Shown piece by piece: positions 8,156-17,972 of a stretch of DNA of 64,000 bases. The notes below the pieces were generated by a model. That model was not told the origin of the DNA, did not search any database, and worked only from the letters and a program-made list of their open reading frames with translations. Numbering within the stretch: the stretch's first letter is position 1; the number at the start of each line of letters is the position of its first letter. This DNA is from CAZPAH01 sp964584495 (GTDB taxonomy: Bacteria > Krumholzibacteriota > Krumholzibacteriia > Krumholzibacteriales > Krumholzibacteriaceae), in assembly GCA_964584495.1 (NCBI GenBank), contig CAZPAH010000003.1, positions 16,723-80,722 on the forward strand. Reading direction: 5' to 3'. Both the position numbers and the translations under genes were made by a program.

Positions 8156-10675
8156 ATGGATATTACCAGCTATTCGCATGATTCCAGAACGGTTATCAAG
8201 AACGCCCAGGAGATAGCCTCTTCCTACAGGCATGCCGAGATCGACGTGGAGCACCTGCTGATGGCGATCGTCCGCCACGAAGGGACCGAGGTGGAATCGA
8301 TCCTTCACCAGATGGGTAAATCCCCGTCGTTCGTCGAGTCGATGGTCGATATCTACCTGAAGGATCAGCCCGCTAAGTCGACGGGAAGGGAGAAGGTGCC
8401 GATCTCACCGGCGGTCCAGACGGTGCTGAACAACGCCCTCGACGAGAAGGCGAAGCTCTACGATCCGCTGGTGGAGCCGGAGCATATCTTCATATCGATA
8501 TTCGATCCCCGCTCGGCCCTCTCGGGCTACGTGAGGGACAAGGTAGAGATAACGAGGGAAGATATATACCGCGCCATAGCGGAGATGAAGGCGGTCGAGG
8601 AGATAGCCTCCACTCCCGGCGAGAAGGGCGAAAAGGCGGCGGCCGCGGGGGAATCACCGGAGAAGATCGCGAGGACGCTCAGGTACACCAACGACATGAC
8701 CGATCAGGCGGCCGGCGGAAAATTCGATCCTATGATCGGACGCGAGGACGAGCTGCAGCAGACGATCCAGATTCTGCTTAGGCGGCGCAAGAACTCGCCA
8801 GTGCTTGTCGGCGGCGCAGGAGTCGGAAAATCGGCCATAGTGGAAGGGTTCGCCCAGGCCGTCATCGACAAGAGGGTGCCGAAGGTGCTCCAGGATGTCA
8901 AGGTGCTGGAAGTCGATATGGGCGCGATCATAGCCGGCGCCAAGTACAAGGGGGAGTTCGAGGAACGCTTCAAGGCGCTGATCGGCGATGTCGTCAAGGG
9001 GGCCGGCAAGGTCATCCTCTTTATCGACGAGATTCACACGATATGCGGAGCCGGTTCCGGCGGCGGGATGGACGCTGCGAACCTTCTCAAGCCGGCCCTC
9101 GCCCGCGGGCAGCTCAGACTGATAGGAGCCACTACGGAGGAAGAGTACACGAAGTACCTGGAAAAGGACAAGGCGCTCGTGCGCCGTTTTGAGAAGGTTA
9201 AGATCGAGCAGCCGGTTTTCGAGGAGGCCGTCACGATCGTCAGGGGCGTGGCGGACAGGTACGAGACGCATCACAAGGTCAAGTTCGACGAGGAGGCCAA
9301 GATCACCTCGGTGAAGCTGGCGCAGAGGTACCTCTCCGAGAGGAACCTTCCCGATATAGCCCTCGATATAATCGACGAGGCCGCGTCGGAATTTTCCGTC
9401 AAGCAGGAGCTTGCCGGCGAGAAGATAAAGTCGCTCACCAAGCATTTCGAGGATATCGATAAATTGATCGGCGGAAAGGGCGAGGGGCTCGGCGAGACGT
9501 ACGACGCTCTCACGAAGGACCTCGACACGCTCCAGAAGTACTGGGGGCACAGGCTCGACAGGGAATACGAGCAGAGCCTCTCCTTCGACAAGATAAAGAA
9601 GGAGAATCTACCCGATATCATGGCGAAGAAGAAGGAGCTGTTCGAAGATTTGAAGGGTGTCGTGGAGAAGCTGGAGCCGGTCATATTCGACAGCGACATC
9701 GGCGCCGTGATCGCCCGGAGAACGGGGATCCCCGTGTCGAAGATGATGACGGCCGAGAAGGACCGGCTGATCAACATGGAGGAGTTCCTGGGCCGCAAGA
9801 TCATCGGCCAGGAAAACGCGATCAAGGCGGTATGCAACGCCGTCAGGAAGTCGAGGGCCGGGCTTAAGCTGCCGTACCGCCCCGTGGGCTCGTTTCTGTT
9901 TCTCGGGCCGACGGGAACCGGCAAGACCTATCTTCCGAAGCTCTTGGCCGACTTCCTCTTCGACGATAAGAACGCGATCGTCCGGATGGATATGTCGGAA
10001 TTCATGGAGACTCATTCGGTCGCCAAGATGATCGGTGCGCCGCCGGGGTATGTCGGGTACGAGGCGGGGGGGCTTCTGACCGAGGCTGTTCGCAAGAAGC
10101 CTTTTTCGATAGTGCTGCTGGACGAGGTGGAGAAGGCGCATCCGGACGTATTCAATATTCTGCTTCAGCTCCTCGACGACGGCCGCTTGACCGACGGACA
10201 GGGACGCACCGTCGATTTCTCCAACACGATAGTGGTATTGACTTCGAACTATGCCGCTGATAAGATTCTCGAAGCAGATCGCGAGGGCAGGGAACCGGAC
10301 ATGGAAGAGATACGCTCGTTCCTGTTCGGGAAATTCAGGCCGGAGCTCCTGAACCGTCTCAACGAGATCATAGTTTTTCATCCATTTTCGCAGGAGCAGG
10401 TCGAGAAGATCGCCGCGCTCGAGTTCAAGAATCTCTGCGCCCTTCTGGAGGATCTCAACATCGAGGCGTCCCTCTCCGACGAGGCGACCAAGAAGCTCGC
10501 CAGGGAGGGGTACACGGTGGAGCTGGGTGCAAGGCCGATCCAGAGGATAATCGAGAAGCAGATTATCAACAAGCTGTCGGTGGAGATCATCACGGGCGAG
10601 GTAAAGCCGGGCGACGAGGTGAAGATCGACATCAAGGACGATGATTACGTGTTTACCGTGGTAGAAAATAAATAG
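8156..10675 (+). CDS. clpV: ClpV/TssH, AAA+ ATPase for sheath recycling
   Basis: This 839-residue ClpB-class unfoldase has an N-terminal Clp repeat domain (about residues 1-150) and two AAA+ modules. Walker A motifs are GGAGVGKS (219-226) and GPTGTGKT (584-591); Walker B motifs are ILFIDE (287-292) and IVLLDE (652-657). The coiled-coil insert between the modules (about 425-500) is short. In T6SS, ClpV extracts TssB/TssC from contracted sheaths using ATP in the cytosol. Direct linkage to tssB 27 nt downstream favours ClpV over the housekeeping chaperone ClpB. An AAAAGGAGAAA ribosome binding site precedes the ATG. ClpB cannot be excluded from sequence alone. Confidence 0.85.
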   Translation: MDITSYSHDSRTVIKNAQEIASSYRHAEIDVEHLLMAIVRHEGTEVESILHQMGKSPSFVESMVDIYLKDQPAKSTGREKVPISPAVQTVLNNALDEKAKLYDPLVEPEHIFISIFDPRSALSGYVRDKVEITREDIYRAIAEMKAVEEIASTPGEKGEKAAAAGESPEKIARTLRYTNDMTDQAAGGKFDPMIGREDELQQTIQILLRRRKNSPVLVGGAGVGKSAIVEGFAQAVIDKRVPKVLQDVKVLEVDMGAIIAGAKYKGEFEERFKALIGDVVKGAGKVILFIDEIHTICGAGSGGGMDAANLLKPALARGQLRLIGATTEEEYTKYLEKDKALVRRFEKVKIEQPVFEEAVTIVRGVADRYETHHKVKFDEEAKITSVKLAQRYLSERNLPDIALDIIDEAASEFSVKQELAGEKIKSLTKHFEDIDKLIGGKGEGLGETYDALTKDLDTLQKYWGHRLDREYEQSLSFDKIKKENLPDIMAKKKELFEDLKGVVEKLEPVIFDSDIGAVIARRTGIPVSKMMTAEKDRLINMEEFLGRKIIGQENAIKAVCNAVRKSRAGLKLPYRPVGSFLFLGPTGTGKTYLPKLLADFLFDDKNAIVRMDMSEFMETHSVAKMIGAPPGYVGYEAGGLLTEAVRKKPFSIVLLDEVEKAHPDVFNILLQLLDDGRLTDGQGRTVDFSNTIVVLTSNYAADKILEADREGREPDMEEIRSFLFGKFRPELLNRLNEIIVFHPFSQEQVEKIAALEFKNLCALLEDLNIEASLSDEATKKLAREGYTVELGARPIQRIIEKQIINKLSVEIITGEVKPGDEVKIDIKDDDYVFTVVENK

Positions 10676-10702
10676 GATGAAGCGTTTAAAAAGGAGGAAT
10701 TG

Positions 10703-11143
10703 ATGGCAAAGTTCATACTGGGAGCCACGGAACGGGTCAAGAAAGACGACTCGATTCCGGTCGAGCTTCTTCCATCGAACAAGTTGTTGTACGTGGCCAA
10801 GCTCAACAACGATGAGGACAGCGAACCGGACCCGGTGCGTTGCAACAATCTGAAGGAGGTTTTCGATAAATTCCGTCCTTCATTCGAATGCGAGCTGGAA
10901 TCGGCCGAAGGAGAGCCTATCAACGCGGATTTCCATATAAAGGCGATGAAGGACTTCACGCCGAAGGAGCTTATCGAGAACAACGATTACCTTTCGACGA
11001 CCTACTACAGCAAGGAGATCCTTGCCGATCTCGACAAGCAGCTCAAGAAGAATAACGCACTAAAGAAGACTTTGAAGGACAAGGACAAGAAGGAAGCTCT
11101 TCTTAAGGCGGCGCAGTATTACATAGAACTTCTAACCGAATAG
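10703..11143 (+). CDS. tssB: TssB/VipA-like contractile sheath small subunit
   Basis: The start is ATG 10703, preceded by an ideal AAGGAGG; TTG 10700 is a poor alternative. The 146-residue product contains VRCNNLKEVFDKFRPSFECEL and a DFTPKELIENN element, the recognisable TssB pattern in which a phi-DFxPxxL segment follows a central strand pair. It ends in a helix that pairs with TssC. TssB and TssC form the cytosolic contractile sheath around the Hcp tube. Gene order clpV-tssB-tssC supports the call. Confidence 0.85.
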   Translation: MAKFILGATERVKKDDSIPVELLPSNKLLYVAKLNNDEDSEPDPVRCNNLKEVFDKFRPSFECELESAEGEPINADFHIKAMKDFTPKELIENNDYLSTTYYSKEILADLDKQLKKNNALKKTLKDKDKKEALLKAAQYYIELLTE

Positions 11144-11161
11144 AAGAGTGAGGTGATATAA

Positions 11162-12589
11162 ATGGGCGACGAAGAAAAGGAATTGCAGCCTCAGGCGCAG
11201 GAAGCGGCGAAGGAAAAGCAGGCCGCGGCGCCGGGCGAAAAGATCTCCGACGACGAGTTCGCCGAGATCTTGAGCGAATCGTTCGGGAAGTTCGACGATC
11301 TGGCCAAATTGCTTCCTTCATTCAAGACTGCCGACGGCGACCTCGTCCGGGGCGTCGAGTGGCTCGATCCCAAGAAAGACTTCCAGAGAAAGGAATTTCT
11401 CTCCAAGCCGAATTTCGCCAAGCAGAGAAAGCTTCTCGCGGAGAGGCTGAAGATATGGCGTGAGGCGCTGACCGGGGCGGACGATCCCGACCAGATCCGC
11501 AAGGGCCTGAACGAGAAGATGACCAAGCTCGAGGCTAATCTCGACAAGAACATGAAGCGCGTTCTGCGGGCGAGCCGCGATATGGAAACGGCCTACAGGG
11601 CGATAGACAAGTTCTTCGCCAACGCGCAGCTGGAGCCGGACGAGAAGGTCAACGCCTGGTTCGCCAACGTCAGCCCCGACCAGCTGATGGATCCCGACGA
11701 CAAGGAAAAATTCGAGCAGCTCGCCAAGGCGGTCTCCGATCTTTATCGCGAATGGTCGATCAAGGACTGTTTCTCGATGGCCGTCGTGCCCGGCTGGGTG
11801 GGATCGGTGGAGAATATCGACACCCTCGCGCGCCAGCTCGGCCTGCCGAACAAGCTGCATATCATGACCGACCTGCCGAACTTCGAGAAGTTCGACGAGG
11901 TCATGGATATGCTGGAGGACCCCGCATACGCGGGGCTGGCGGGGATCGACGACTTCAAGCAGTATATGTCGGTGTTCGCCAATTACGTACAGGCGAGGGA
12001 AGCCAACCAGTACGAGGACGAAGACATGTGGATTCCGCCCTCGGCGGTGGTGGCGGGAAAGCTGTACCAGGGGGACTCGACCACCGGCATGCAGCAGCCG
12101 TCGGCCGGCTTCAAGTACGGCAAGATCGCCGAATCGAAGTACATCAAGTTCAGGGCCAACCAGCCCGATGCGAGCAAGATCAACGAAAAAGGCGTCAACA
12201 CCATGGTCAACTTCGAGGGTTCCGTGGTGGCGATGGGGTCTTCCACGCTATCGACCAAGGAGACATTCAATATTTACTCCATCCGCAGGACCTACGATTA
12301 CGTCTACAAGACGCTGCGCAACTACCTCAACAAGCAGACCTTCTCTGTGATCGACCAGAAGTTCATTGACGCCCTCAGGCGGGATATAGACAAGTTCATG
12401 AAGGCTATATCTGGGGGCGACAATATTCTGGAGGATTACAAGATAGAGATTTTCGCGGACGAGGAGATGCGCAAGAGACAGGAGGTTGATATCAAGGTCG
12501 CCCTTAATCCGAAATATCCCGCGCGGACGTTCAACATAGAGTTCGCCGCATGGAATGAGGATAACCAGATCAACGTGAAAGACAAGTAA
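11162..12589 (+). CDS. tssC: TssC/VipB-like contractile sheath large subunit
   Basis: The 475-residue product follows tssB by 18 nt with a GAGGTGATATAA leader before ATG. It has a charged N-terminal tail, a middle region with MAVVPGWVGS and WIPPSAVVAGKL, and a C-terminal sheath core (residues about 345-470) with TFSVIDQKFIDALRRDID and the final VALNPKYPARTFNIEFAAWNED. The WIPPSAVVAG motif and the C-terminal strands match TssC/VipB. The length is close to TssC of Bacteroidota T6SS subtype iii. It pairs with TssB in the sheath and is recycled by ClpV. Confidence 0.85.
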   Translation: MGDEEKELQPQAQEAAKEKQAAAPGEKISDDEFAEILSESFGKFDDLAKLLPSFKTADGDLVRGVEWLDPKKDFQRKEFLSKPNFAKQRKLLAERLKIWREALTGADDPDQIRKGLNEKMTKLEANLDKNMKRVLRASRDMETAYRAIDKFFANAQLEPDEKVNAWFANVSPDQLMDPDDKEKFEQLAKAVSDLYREWSIKDCFSMAVVPGWVGSVENIDTLARQLGLPNKLHIMTDLPNFEKFDEVMDMLEDPAYAGLAGIDDFKQYMSVFANYVQAREANQYEDEDMWIPPSAVVAGKLYQGDSTTGMQQPSAGFKYGKIAESKYIKFRANQPDASKINEKGVNTMVNFEGSVVAMGSSTLSTKETFNIYSIRRTYDYVYKTLRNYLNKQTFSVIDQKFIDALRRDIDKFMKAISGGDNILEDYKIEIFADEEMRKRQEVDIKVALNPKYPARTFNIEFAAWNEDNQINVKDK

Positions 12590-12633
12590 GTACAAACCGC
12601 CTGTTCGCAGGCGCAGGAAAGGAGAACGGGAAG

Positions 12634-13038
12634 ATGGCAAGAAGACCAATCCTTGAGATCGATGGTGTCGCGTACAAGAACGTGTATGAAGTTTCGTACA
12701 GGCTCTACACCGCCAAGGATGAGACGGGCCGCCCCTCGGACCGCGCCCACGCCGGTGTAATCAAGATTAAGAGGGAATCGGACGAGACCTGCGATATAGC
12801 CAGGTGGGCGATGGATTCCTCCAAGCCGAACTGGAAAAACGGCAAGGTGATGTTCAAGAATCCCGATGACGCGACGATGAAGGAGCTTGCCTGGGAGAAC
12901 GGGTTCATCACGGCGTACGCCGAGAGCGTTCCCCATATCAAGAACAATCCCGACGAGCAGATGTGGGAAGAGTTCGAGATCTCCTGCCAGAAGCTTACGA
13001 TAAGCGACGCCGAGATCGACAACCTCTGGGAAGAGTAA
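12634..13038 (+). CDS. tssD: TssD/Hcp inner-tube protein (subtype iii-like)
   Basis: This 134-residue protein has the pattern of Bacteroidota TssD: EIDGVAYKNVYEVSYRLY, DETGRPSDRAHAGVIKIKRES, a tryptophan segment (CDIARWAMDS), NGKVMFKNPDDATMKELAW and a final ISDAEIDNLW. Hexamers of this fold stack into the tube inside the sheath and can carry small effectors. A good AAAGGAGA ribosome binding site precedes the ATG. The following gap contains strong hairpins, which may separate high hcp expression from the downstream genes. It resembles subtype iii TssD more than proteobacterial Hcp by eye. Confidence 0.85.
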   Translation: MARRPILEIDGVAYKNVYEVSYRLYTAKDETGRPSDRAHAGVIKIKRESDETCDIARWAMDSSKPNWKNGKVMFKNPDDATMKELAWENGFITAYAESVPHIKNNPDEQMWEEFEISCQKLTISDAEIDNLWEE

Positions 13039-13050
13039 ATCCTGGGCTTG

Positions 13051-13068
13051 GCAACCGTACCCGGTTGC
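13051..13068 (+). terminator. Hairpin between hcp and vgrG
   Basis: GCAACCG (13051-13057) pairs with CGGTTGC (13062-13068) across a four-base loop, 12 nt after the hcp stop. More GC-rich inverted sequence follows to about 13140. There is no U-tract, so it is better seen as an RNA-stabilising or attenuating hairpin than as a standard intrinsic terminator. Confidence 0.4.
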
Positions 13069-13157
13069 GGGCCGCGTGAAAATAAACCGATGTCTCGTCA
13101 GGCCGCGATCCGGCAAGACCGGGTCCGGCCCGGCGGACGTCCGGTCGGGAGTGAAAA

Positions 13158-14945
13158 ATGGCCGTACTGGAAACTCCGGCCGAATGCCTGATTCGGGTCG
13201 ATAACCAGGAAATCAAGTTCAATATATCGGGCATCCAGCTGGATCAGTTCATCGACACCCACCATCACCTTGTCCTCCGCATCCAGCAGGTAGGGAAGAA
13301 GGATGCGGGCAAGGATTTCGACGATCCCGGCAAATACTCGGGATTTCTCGGGCAGAGCATCGCCCTTACGATCAATCCGACCGGGGGGGTGGTGGACCCT
13401 TCCCGCGCTCTGGAATTCATAGGCGTGATTACCGATGTGCAGCTCGAGAACAGCATCGATGGACTGAACACCGTGTTGATCCACGCCGCTTCGTCGACGA
13501 TCAGCATGGATGGAGCGGCGAAGAACGCCCACTATTACGACAAGAGCGCCAGCGATATCATAGGCGCGATCGTGGGCAACTACCCGATAACGGTTGGAAA
13601 GATCGAGTCTACGAAGGACAAGTTCAAGTTCGACACGCAGTACCGAGAAAGCGACTTCGATTACATCATGCGCCTCGCCCGGGGGGCCGGAATGTTCGCC
13701 TACTACACGGGGCGCGATTTCAACCTGACCCCCGCCAACAGCAGCAACACCGTCGACCTCGTGTGGCGCGAGAATCTAGGGGCGTTCAGGATGGGACTCG
13801 GCACGGCGCCTGTCGAGTTCAAGTCGGAAGTATACAATTACGAGCAGAAGAAGACCTATTCGCAGGACAGCCAGTCGATATCCCAGCAGGCGTCTCTCTC
13901 GGAGCAATCGAAGGTCTCGCCCCAGGCATCGAAGAAGATATTCAAGGAGTCGAGCTTCTCGTCCTCCCCCAAGACGGTCGAGGACGCCAAGGCGCTCGAC
14001 AAGACGCTCGAAAACGAACGCCGCAGGGCGATGGGCTCCATGATCCGCTGCCGGGGGCAGTCGATAGTCCCGGCCGTGACGATCGGCTCCTGCATAAAAA
14101 TCGAGGGGATGGACAAGCTCGACGGGCAGTACTGGGTCAAGAGCGTCCGCCATATATTCGATGACAGCGGGAAGTACCATAACACGTTCGTCTGCACGCC
14201 CCTCGACATAGCGTATCCCGGAAAGAGGGAGACGGGCAAGGACCTCGAGACGGGCGAGGAATCCATCAAGGCGACCGCCAGCATAGAGAACGTGGAGGAG
14301 GCGAAGAGGAAACCGGTTCTGGGGCTTCACGTGGCGAGGGTGGTCGATCTGAACGATCCGGAGAGCCTCGGGCGGATCAAGATCAGCTACCCGTGGCTCG
14401 ATTCCCAGCAGACCGCCTGGGTGCGGCTAATGGTCCCCCACGCCGGCAAAGACCGCGGCTGGTACGCCCTCCCCGAGCTCGATGACGAGGTGCTGATCGG
14501 CTACGAGCACGGCAATACGGATCACCCGGTCGTCCTGGGGTGCCTGTACAACAAGGAAAATTCCCCGATGCAGGAGGCCGTGTCGAGCGATAACGACATC
14601 AAGATGTTCATGACCCGCAGCGGCAACAAGATCGTTTTCAACGACAAGGACGGCTCGGAGCAGATCCTGATATCCCAGAAGGAAGGCAAGAACCAGATCG
14701 TCCTTGATATATCGGGACCGTCGATATCGATCACGACGGAGGGCGATATCTCGATCAAGGGAAATAACCTCGCTGTCGAGGCGCAGGAGGGGATCACGAT
14801 GAAGGCGTCCTCCGACGTGAAGATCGAAGGGGCCAATATAGAGATAAAGGCCCAGGGAAACATCACCTCGGAAGCGGCCGCCAACAACGATATCAAGGGC
14901 AACGCCCAGGTCAACGTAAAGGGCGGTATGGTAAACCTTAATTAA
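13158..14945 (+). CDS. vgrG: VgrG/TssI spike protein
   Basis: The 595-residue protein has a phage gpD/gp27-like region (about 1-360), with ALEFIGVITDVQLENS and FDTQYRESDFDYIMRLARG. A gp5 OB-fold with SLGRIKISYPWLD, AGKDRGWYALPELDDEVLIGYE and HPVVLGCLYN follows (about 390-470). The C-terminal triplex beta-helix (about 480-595) has short repeats such as GDISIKGNNLAV and GNITSEAAANNDIKGN. This is the trimeric tip of the Hcp tube. No C-terminal toxin extension is fused, so cargo must bind non-covalently or through adaptors, fitting the LysM and DcrB-like genes upstream. No separate PAAR tip gene was seen. Confidence 0.95.
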   Translation: MAVLETPAECLIRVDNQEIKFNISGIQLDQFIDTHHHLVLRIQQVGKKDAGKDFDDPGKYSGFLGQSIALTINPTGGVVDPSRALEFIGVITDVQLENSIDGLNTVLIHAASSTISMDGAAKNAHYYDKSASDIIGAIVGNYPITVGKIESTKDKFKFDTQYRESDFDYIMRLARGAGMFAYYTGRDFNLTPANSSNTVDLVWRENLGAFRMGLGTAPVEFKSEVYNYEQKKTYSQDSQSISQQASLSEQSKVSPQASKKIFKESSFSSSPKTVEDAKALDKTLENERRRAMGSMIRCRGQSIVPAVTIGSCIKIEGMDKLDGQYWVKSVRHIFDDSGKYHNTFVCTPLDIAYPGKRETGKDLETGEESIKATASIENVEEAKRKPVLGLHVARVVDLNDPESLGRIKISYPWLDSQQTAWVRLMVPHAGKDRGWYALPELDDEVLIGYEHGNTDHPVVLGCLYNKENSPMQEAVSSDNDIKMFMTRSGNKIVFNDKDGSEQILISQKEGKNQIVLDISGPSISITTEGDISIKGNNLAVEAQEGITMKASSDVKIEGANIEIKAQGNITSEAAANNDIKGNAQVNVKGGMVNLN

Positions 14946-14953
14946 GGACGACG

Positions 14954-15328
14954 ATGGAGTACCTGTCGCTGCCGTTCACCCTCAAGAAGGGATACCTGAA
15001 AAAGTCCGATCTGCGAAGATCCCTTTCGGACTCCATTGGCCTGATTCTGAGCGCACGGAAGGGATCGATGCCCTTCGATCCCGATTACGGGTGCGACCTG
15101 TGGGACAAGGAGTATTCGGACCTTTTCATGGCGAACCGTTCCGAGGTGCAGGGGAGCGTCCGCAACGCGATCAACAAGTACGAAGCCAGGCTGTTCAATG
15201 TCTCGGTCTCGCTGATGAATATCGATACCGGTCCCAACCACCCCTTGGGCATCGCCGTGAAGGTGATCGGCAATTATCGTGACGGGAAGGAAGAGAGAAG
15301 GTTTGAAGAAACATTCAGCATCGGGTGA
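14954..15328 (+). CDS. tssE: TssE, gp25-like baseplate protein
   Basis: This 124-residue protein contains RRSLSDSIGLILSARKGSMPFDPDYGCDLWDKEY, the hallmark of the GPW/gp25 family: a run of small and hydrophobic residues, RxGS, then PxPDYG. It is followed by VQGSVRNAINKYEARL and INxDxGP-like strands. TssE/gp25 joins the baseplate wedge with TssF and TssG and nucleates the sheath. It starts 8 nt after vgrG, and its stop overlaps the region of the tssF start. Confidence 0.88.
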   Translation: MEYLSLPFTLKKGYLKKSDLRRSLSDSIGLILSARKGSMPFDPDYGCDLWDKEYSDLFMANRSEVQGSVRNAINKYEARLFNVSVSLMNIDTGPNHPLGIAVKVIGNYRDGKEERRFEETFSIG

Positions 15329-15329
15329 G

Positions 15330-16997
15330 ATGAAAGGCGAGAAGCCGAAGACGGCGGACGAGATATTTCACGGCATGCACCGGGAGCTACGGGCCTGGAA
15401 TCCCGACATCCCCGAATCGTCCGACCGGATGGACCCGATCCTGCGCATAATACTCAAGCTCTATGCCGGCCAGCTGGAGGCGATCGACAGAAAGATAGTG
15501 AACACGTGGACGGTGGCGTCGAACGCGCTAATCAAGTCGCTCTGCCCCGAAAGCATGCGATGGCCCGTTCCCGCCTTCACGGTGATGCAGGCGGAGCCCT
15601 CCGACCCGGTCATCAAGGTCGATCCCCAGACGCAGTTTTTCTACAAGGAGGAGCGCGACGACGGGCAGACGTTCTTCTTCTCCTCCCTTCGCACGGAAAA
15701 GCTTTTGAAGGCGCGGCTGAGGAATCTCTATTTCACGGCGGGCGATAACGTACACGATCTTTCGCCCCCGCCGCCCGACGGCATGCAGGTCTCCTCCAGG
15801 ATTCAGCCGTCCACCTTCTCCGGCCGGAACGCTGCGGTCTACATGGCGGTGGAGCATGACGGCCCCGTCGATGATTTCGAGGACTGCATTATTTTTCTCC
15901 AGGGCAATGTCAATCTTCTCAAGCAGCTGCGGTGGTCGAGATGGCTGCCATGCATAGACGGCGATTTCTACGAGGCGGGAGGTTTCTGCCCCGGCGCCGC
16001 GGGAACCATCGATGATATCTTCTCGGTCGGCGGCGAGACGATGGACTGGGGCGGGCTGAGACGGAGCAGCGATCTTTTCAAGCCGCTCGAGCACAGCTTC
16101 ATGGTGATACCGAAAGATTTCGTGACCTCGTGGAGGGCGGGTGATCCCGACAAGAAGTTTTTAAGCGCGCTCGAACGGGCCGGGCACGCCGGGCCGGCGA
16201 AAGAAGAGAAGCTTTTCTGGATCAAGGTGCTGCTTCCCTCGGGCGGCGACCGTTCCGTCTTCCAGTCGTCGTTCAGGATGCATTTCGATTGCTTCATAGC
16301 CGTCAACAAGTACGAAAGGACCCTTTTCAAGCATACCGGGGGCAACCGGCTAGTCGAGATCGAGATCCCGGACGATCTGAAGAATATCCTGAAGATCATT
16401 TCCGTCGCCGATTCGAATGGCAGGGCCTATATTCCCCGCCACGAGGCCCTGAACGAGAAGGACGGCAAATTCTACAACCTTCTCGAGCAGAACGGCCGGC
16501 TGTGCCTGTGGTTCGATTTTTCATCGGAGATCGAGCTGCCGCCCGATTCGATCACGGTCAATTATTCCGTCACGGCGGGCAAGGACGCCAACGGCATCTC
16601 AGCGGGAAAGGTCAGCGAGCTGTACGAAAGTCATCCCGGGATCGTTTCCCTGAAGAATATCATCCCGGTTTCCGGGGCCGTTCCGGCGAAGACGGAGGAG
16701 CAGATAATCACCGAGATATCGGCGCGTCTTCGCGGGCGGGACAGGGCCATGTCGTTCGACCAGATCGTCAACTGGACGAGGACATTCGACGAGCGGATAA
16801 CGCAGGCCGAATGCGAGAAAGGCGTGATCGTCACGGATGGGGGCGTGAGGAAATGCGTGGTGGTCAAGGCGACGGTCCGCGAGAAGGATTTCCATTCGGC
16901 TGACGAGATAGAGCTTCTCAAGACGCGGCTCGGTTCGTTTCTGAAGGCGCGGACATCGATAAACAGTCAGTTCAAGCTGGAGATTGTAAAGACGTGA
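15330..16997 (+). CDS. tssF: TssF-like baseplate protein
   Basis: The start is ATG 15330 (MKGEKPKTADEIF), 1 nt after the tssE stop; an in-frame ATG-like start at 15279 would overlap tssE. The 555-residue product contains LCPESMRWPVPAFTVMQAEP, VDPQTQFFYKEER and TFFFSSLRTEKLLKARL, which match the TssF arrangement of a Pxx-A-hydrophobic segment followed by a wing-like beta domain. A C-terminal PAKTEEQIITEISARLRGRDRAMSFDQIVNW region resembles baseplate gpJ-type domains. TssF binds TssG as a wedge and contacts VgrG. It is divergent enough that a profile search is desirable. Confidence 0.75.
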   Translation: MKGEKPKTADEIFHGMHRELRAWNPDIPESSDRMDPILRIILKLYAGQLEAIDRKIVNTWTVASNALIKSLCPESMRWPVPAFTVMQAEPSDPVIKVDPQTQFFYKEERDDGQTFFFSSLRTEKLLKARLRNLYFTAGDNVHDLSPPPPDGMQVSSRIQPSTFSGRNAAVYMAVEHDGPVDDFEDCIIFLQGNVNLLKQLRWSRWLPCIDGDFYEAGGFCPGAAGTIDDIFSVGGETMDWGGLRRSSDLFKPLEHSFMVIPKDFVTSWRAGDPDKKFLSALERAGHAGPAKEEKLFWIKVLLPSGGDRSVFQSSFRMHFDCFIAVNKYERTLFKHTGGNRLVEIEIPDDLKNILKIISVADSNGRAYIPRHEALNEKDGKFYNLLEQNGRLCLWFDFSSEIELPPDSITVNYSVTAGKDANGISAGKVSELYESHPGIVSLKNIIPVSGAVPAKTEEQIITEISARLRGRDRAMSFDQIVNWTRTFDERITQAECEKGVIVTDGGVRKCVVVKATVREKDFHSADEIELLKTRLGSFLKARTSINSQFKLEIVKT

Positions 16998-17923
16998 TGA
17001 TCCGAAAAGACGACCTGATGCCCGATTTCACGAGCCGCAGGAGCCGGTTCCACTACCTGACGGCGATCAACCTGCTGGAAAGCATGGGAGTCCCCCTCAA
17101 GAACATATATATGAAGGCGGTGGGCGTCTACGAGAACTACCGCGGAGAGATACACGGCCAGAGCCCGGAGCCGGGAACGCCGGTGACCGCCGATACGCAG
17201 ATCAGCCTCGATATCGGATGGCACAGCGCGGTCGATTACATGCCGTACCAGTTCTTCTACGGTCTCCAGGGGATACGCGACTCCGGCCATGAGTGGGAGG
17301 ATAACGCCCGGTCGCTCATGGCTCCATTCGACGCGGCTATGATACGTTACGAGGCCGCCATGCGGTTTTACGCCCTCAAGTACGAATTCGGCATTATCGA
17401 CGCCGCGCATCTTGTAAGGTTCATGGCGCTGTTCGAGTACGATCTGGAGGGCGAATCGTTCGATATAGACGAGATCATGCTGATGGCCGCGATCCTTCCC
17501 TCCCTCTACCAGTGGAGCGGAAATTCCGAGGTCGTCTCCGGGATCCTCGGCCGGCTGTTCGGGTACAGGGTGACGATCAACGAGAACGTGAGGTCCTCGA
17601 CCCCTATTCCCGACCCGCTCCGTTACAGGCTGGGGTCCAAGACCGGGCGGTTGGGCAGGGAGACGATTCTCGGCCGGTCTTTCCAGGAGTGCGATTCGAC
17701 CTACGAAGTGGTCGTCGGCGGCGTTCCGCCGGCCGATGTGAGCCGTCTTCTTCCCGGCGGCGGGACGAGGCGCAGGATAGAGAGGATGTTGAGCTACTGC
17801 ATGCCGGGCGATCTCGACTACCGGATCAGGGTCGAGGTCGACCGTGAAAAGGCTCGGGGCGGGGCGGAAGGATACCTGGGATATTCGTCTTTCATCGGCG
17901 CCGCGGGCGGAGGTATCTCTTGA
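16997..17923 (+). CDS. tssG: Divergent TssG-like baseplate protein with PASTA-like N-terminus
   Basis: ATG 16997 overlaps the tssF stop (TGATG), so the pair is probably translationally coupled, as for TssF-TssG wedges. The 308-residue protein is alpha/beta with GNSEVVSGILGRLFGYRVTINENV near residue 190, which is like the TssG core. Residues about 45-70 (GQSPEPGTPVTADTQISLDIG) resemble a PASTA module, a small beta-alpha unit of penicillin-binding proteins and kinases. I know of no PASTA segment in canonical TssG. The assignment rests on position between tssF and tssK and on size. Confidence 0.55.
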   Translation: MIRKDDLMPDFTSRRSRFHYLTAINLLESMGVPLKNIYMKAVGVYENYRGEIHGQSPEPGTPVTADTQISLDIGWHSAVDYMPYQFFYGLQGIRDSGHEWEDNARSLMAPFDAAMIRYEAAMRFYALKYEFGIIDAAHLVRFMALFEYDLEGESFDIDEIMLMAAILPSLYQWSGNSEVVSGILGRLFGYRVTINENVRSSTPIPDPLRYRLGSKTGRLGRETILGRSFQECDSTYEVVVGGVPPADVSRLLPGGGTRRRIERMLSYCMPGDLDYRIRVEVDREKARGGAEGYLGYSSFIGAAGGGIS

Positions 17924-17972
17924 CATCGATGAGCGATAGCCATAAAGTCCTATTAAATTTCGAGGTAAGACA

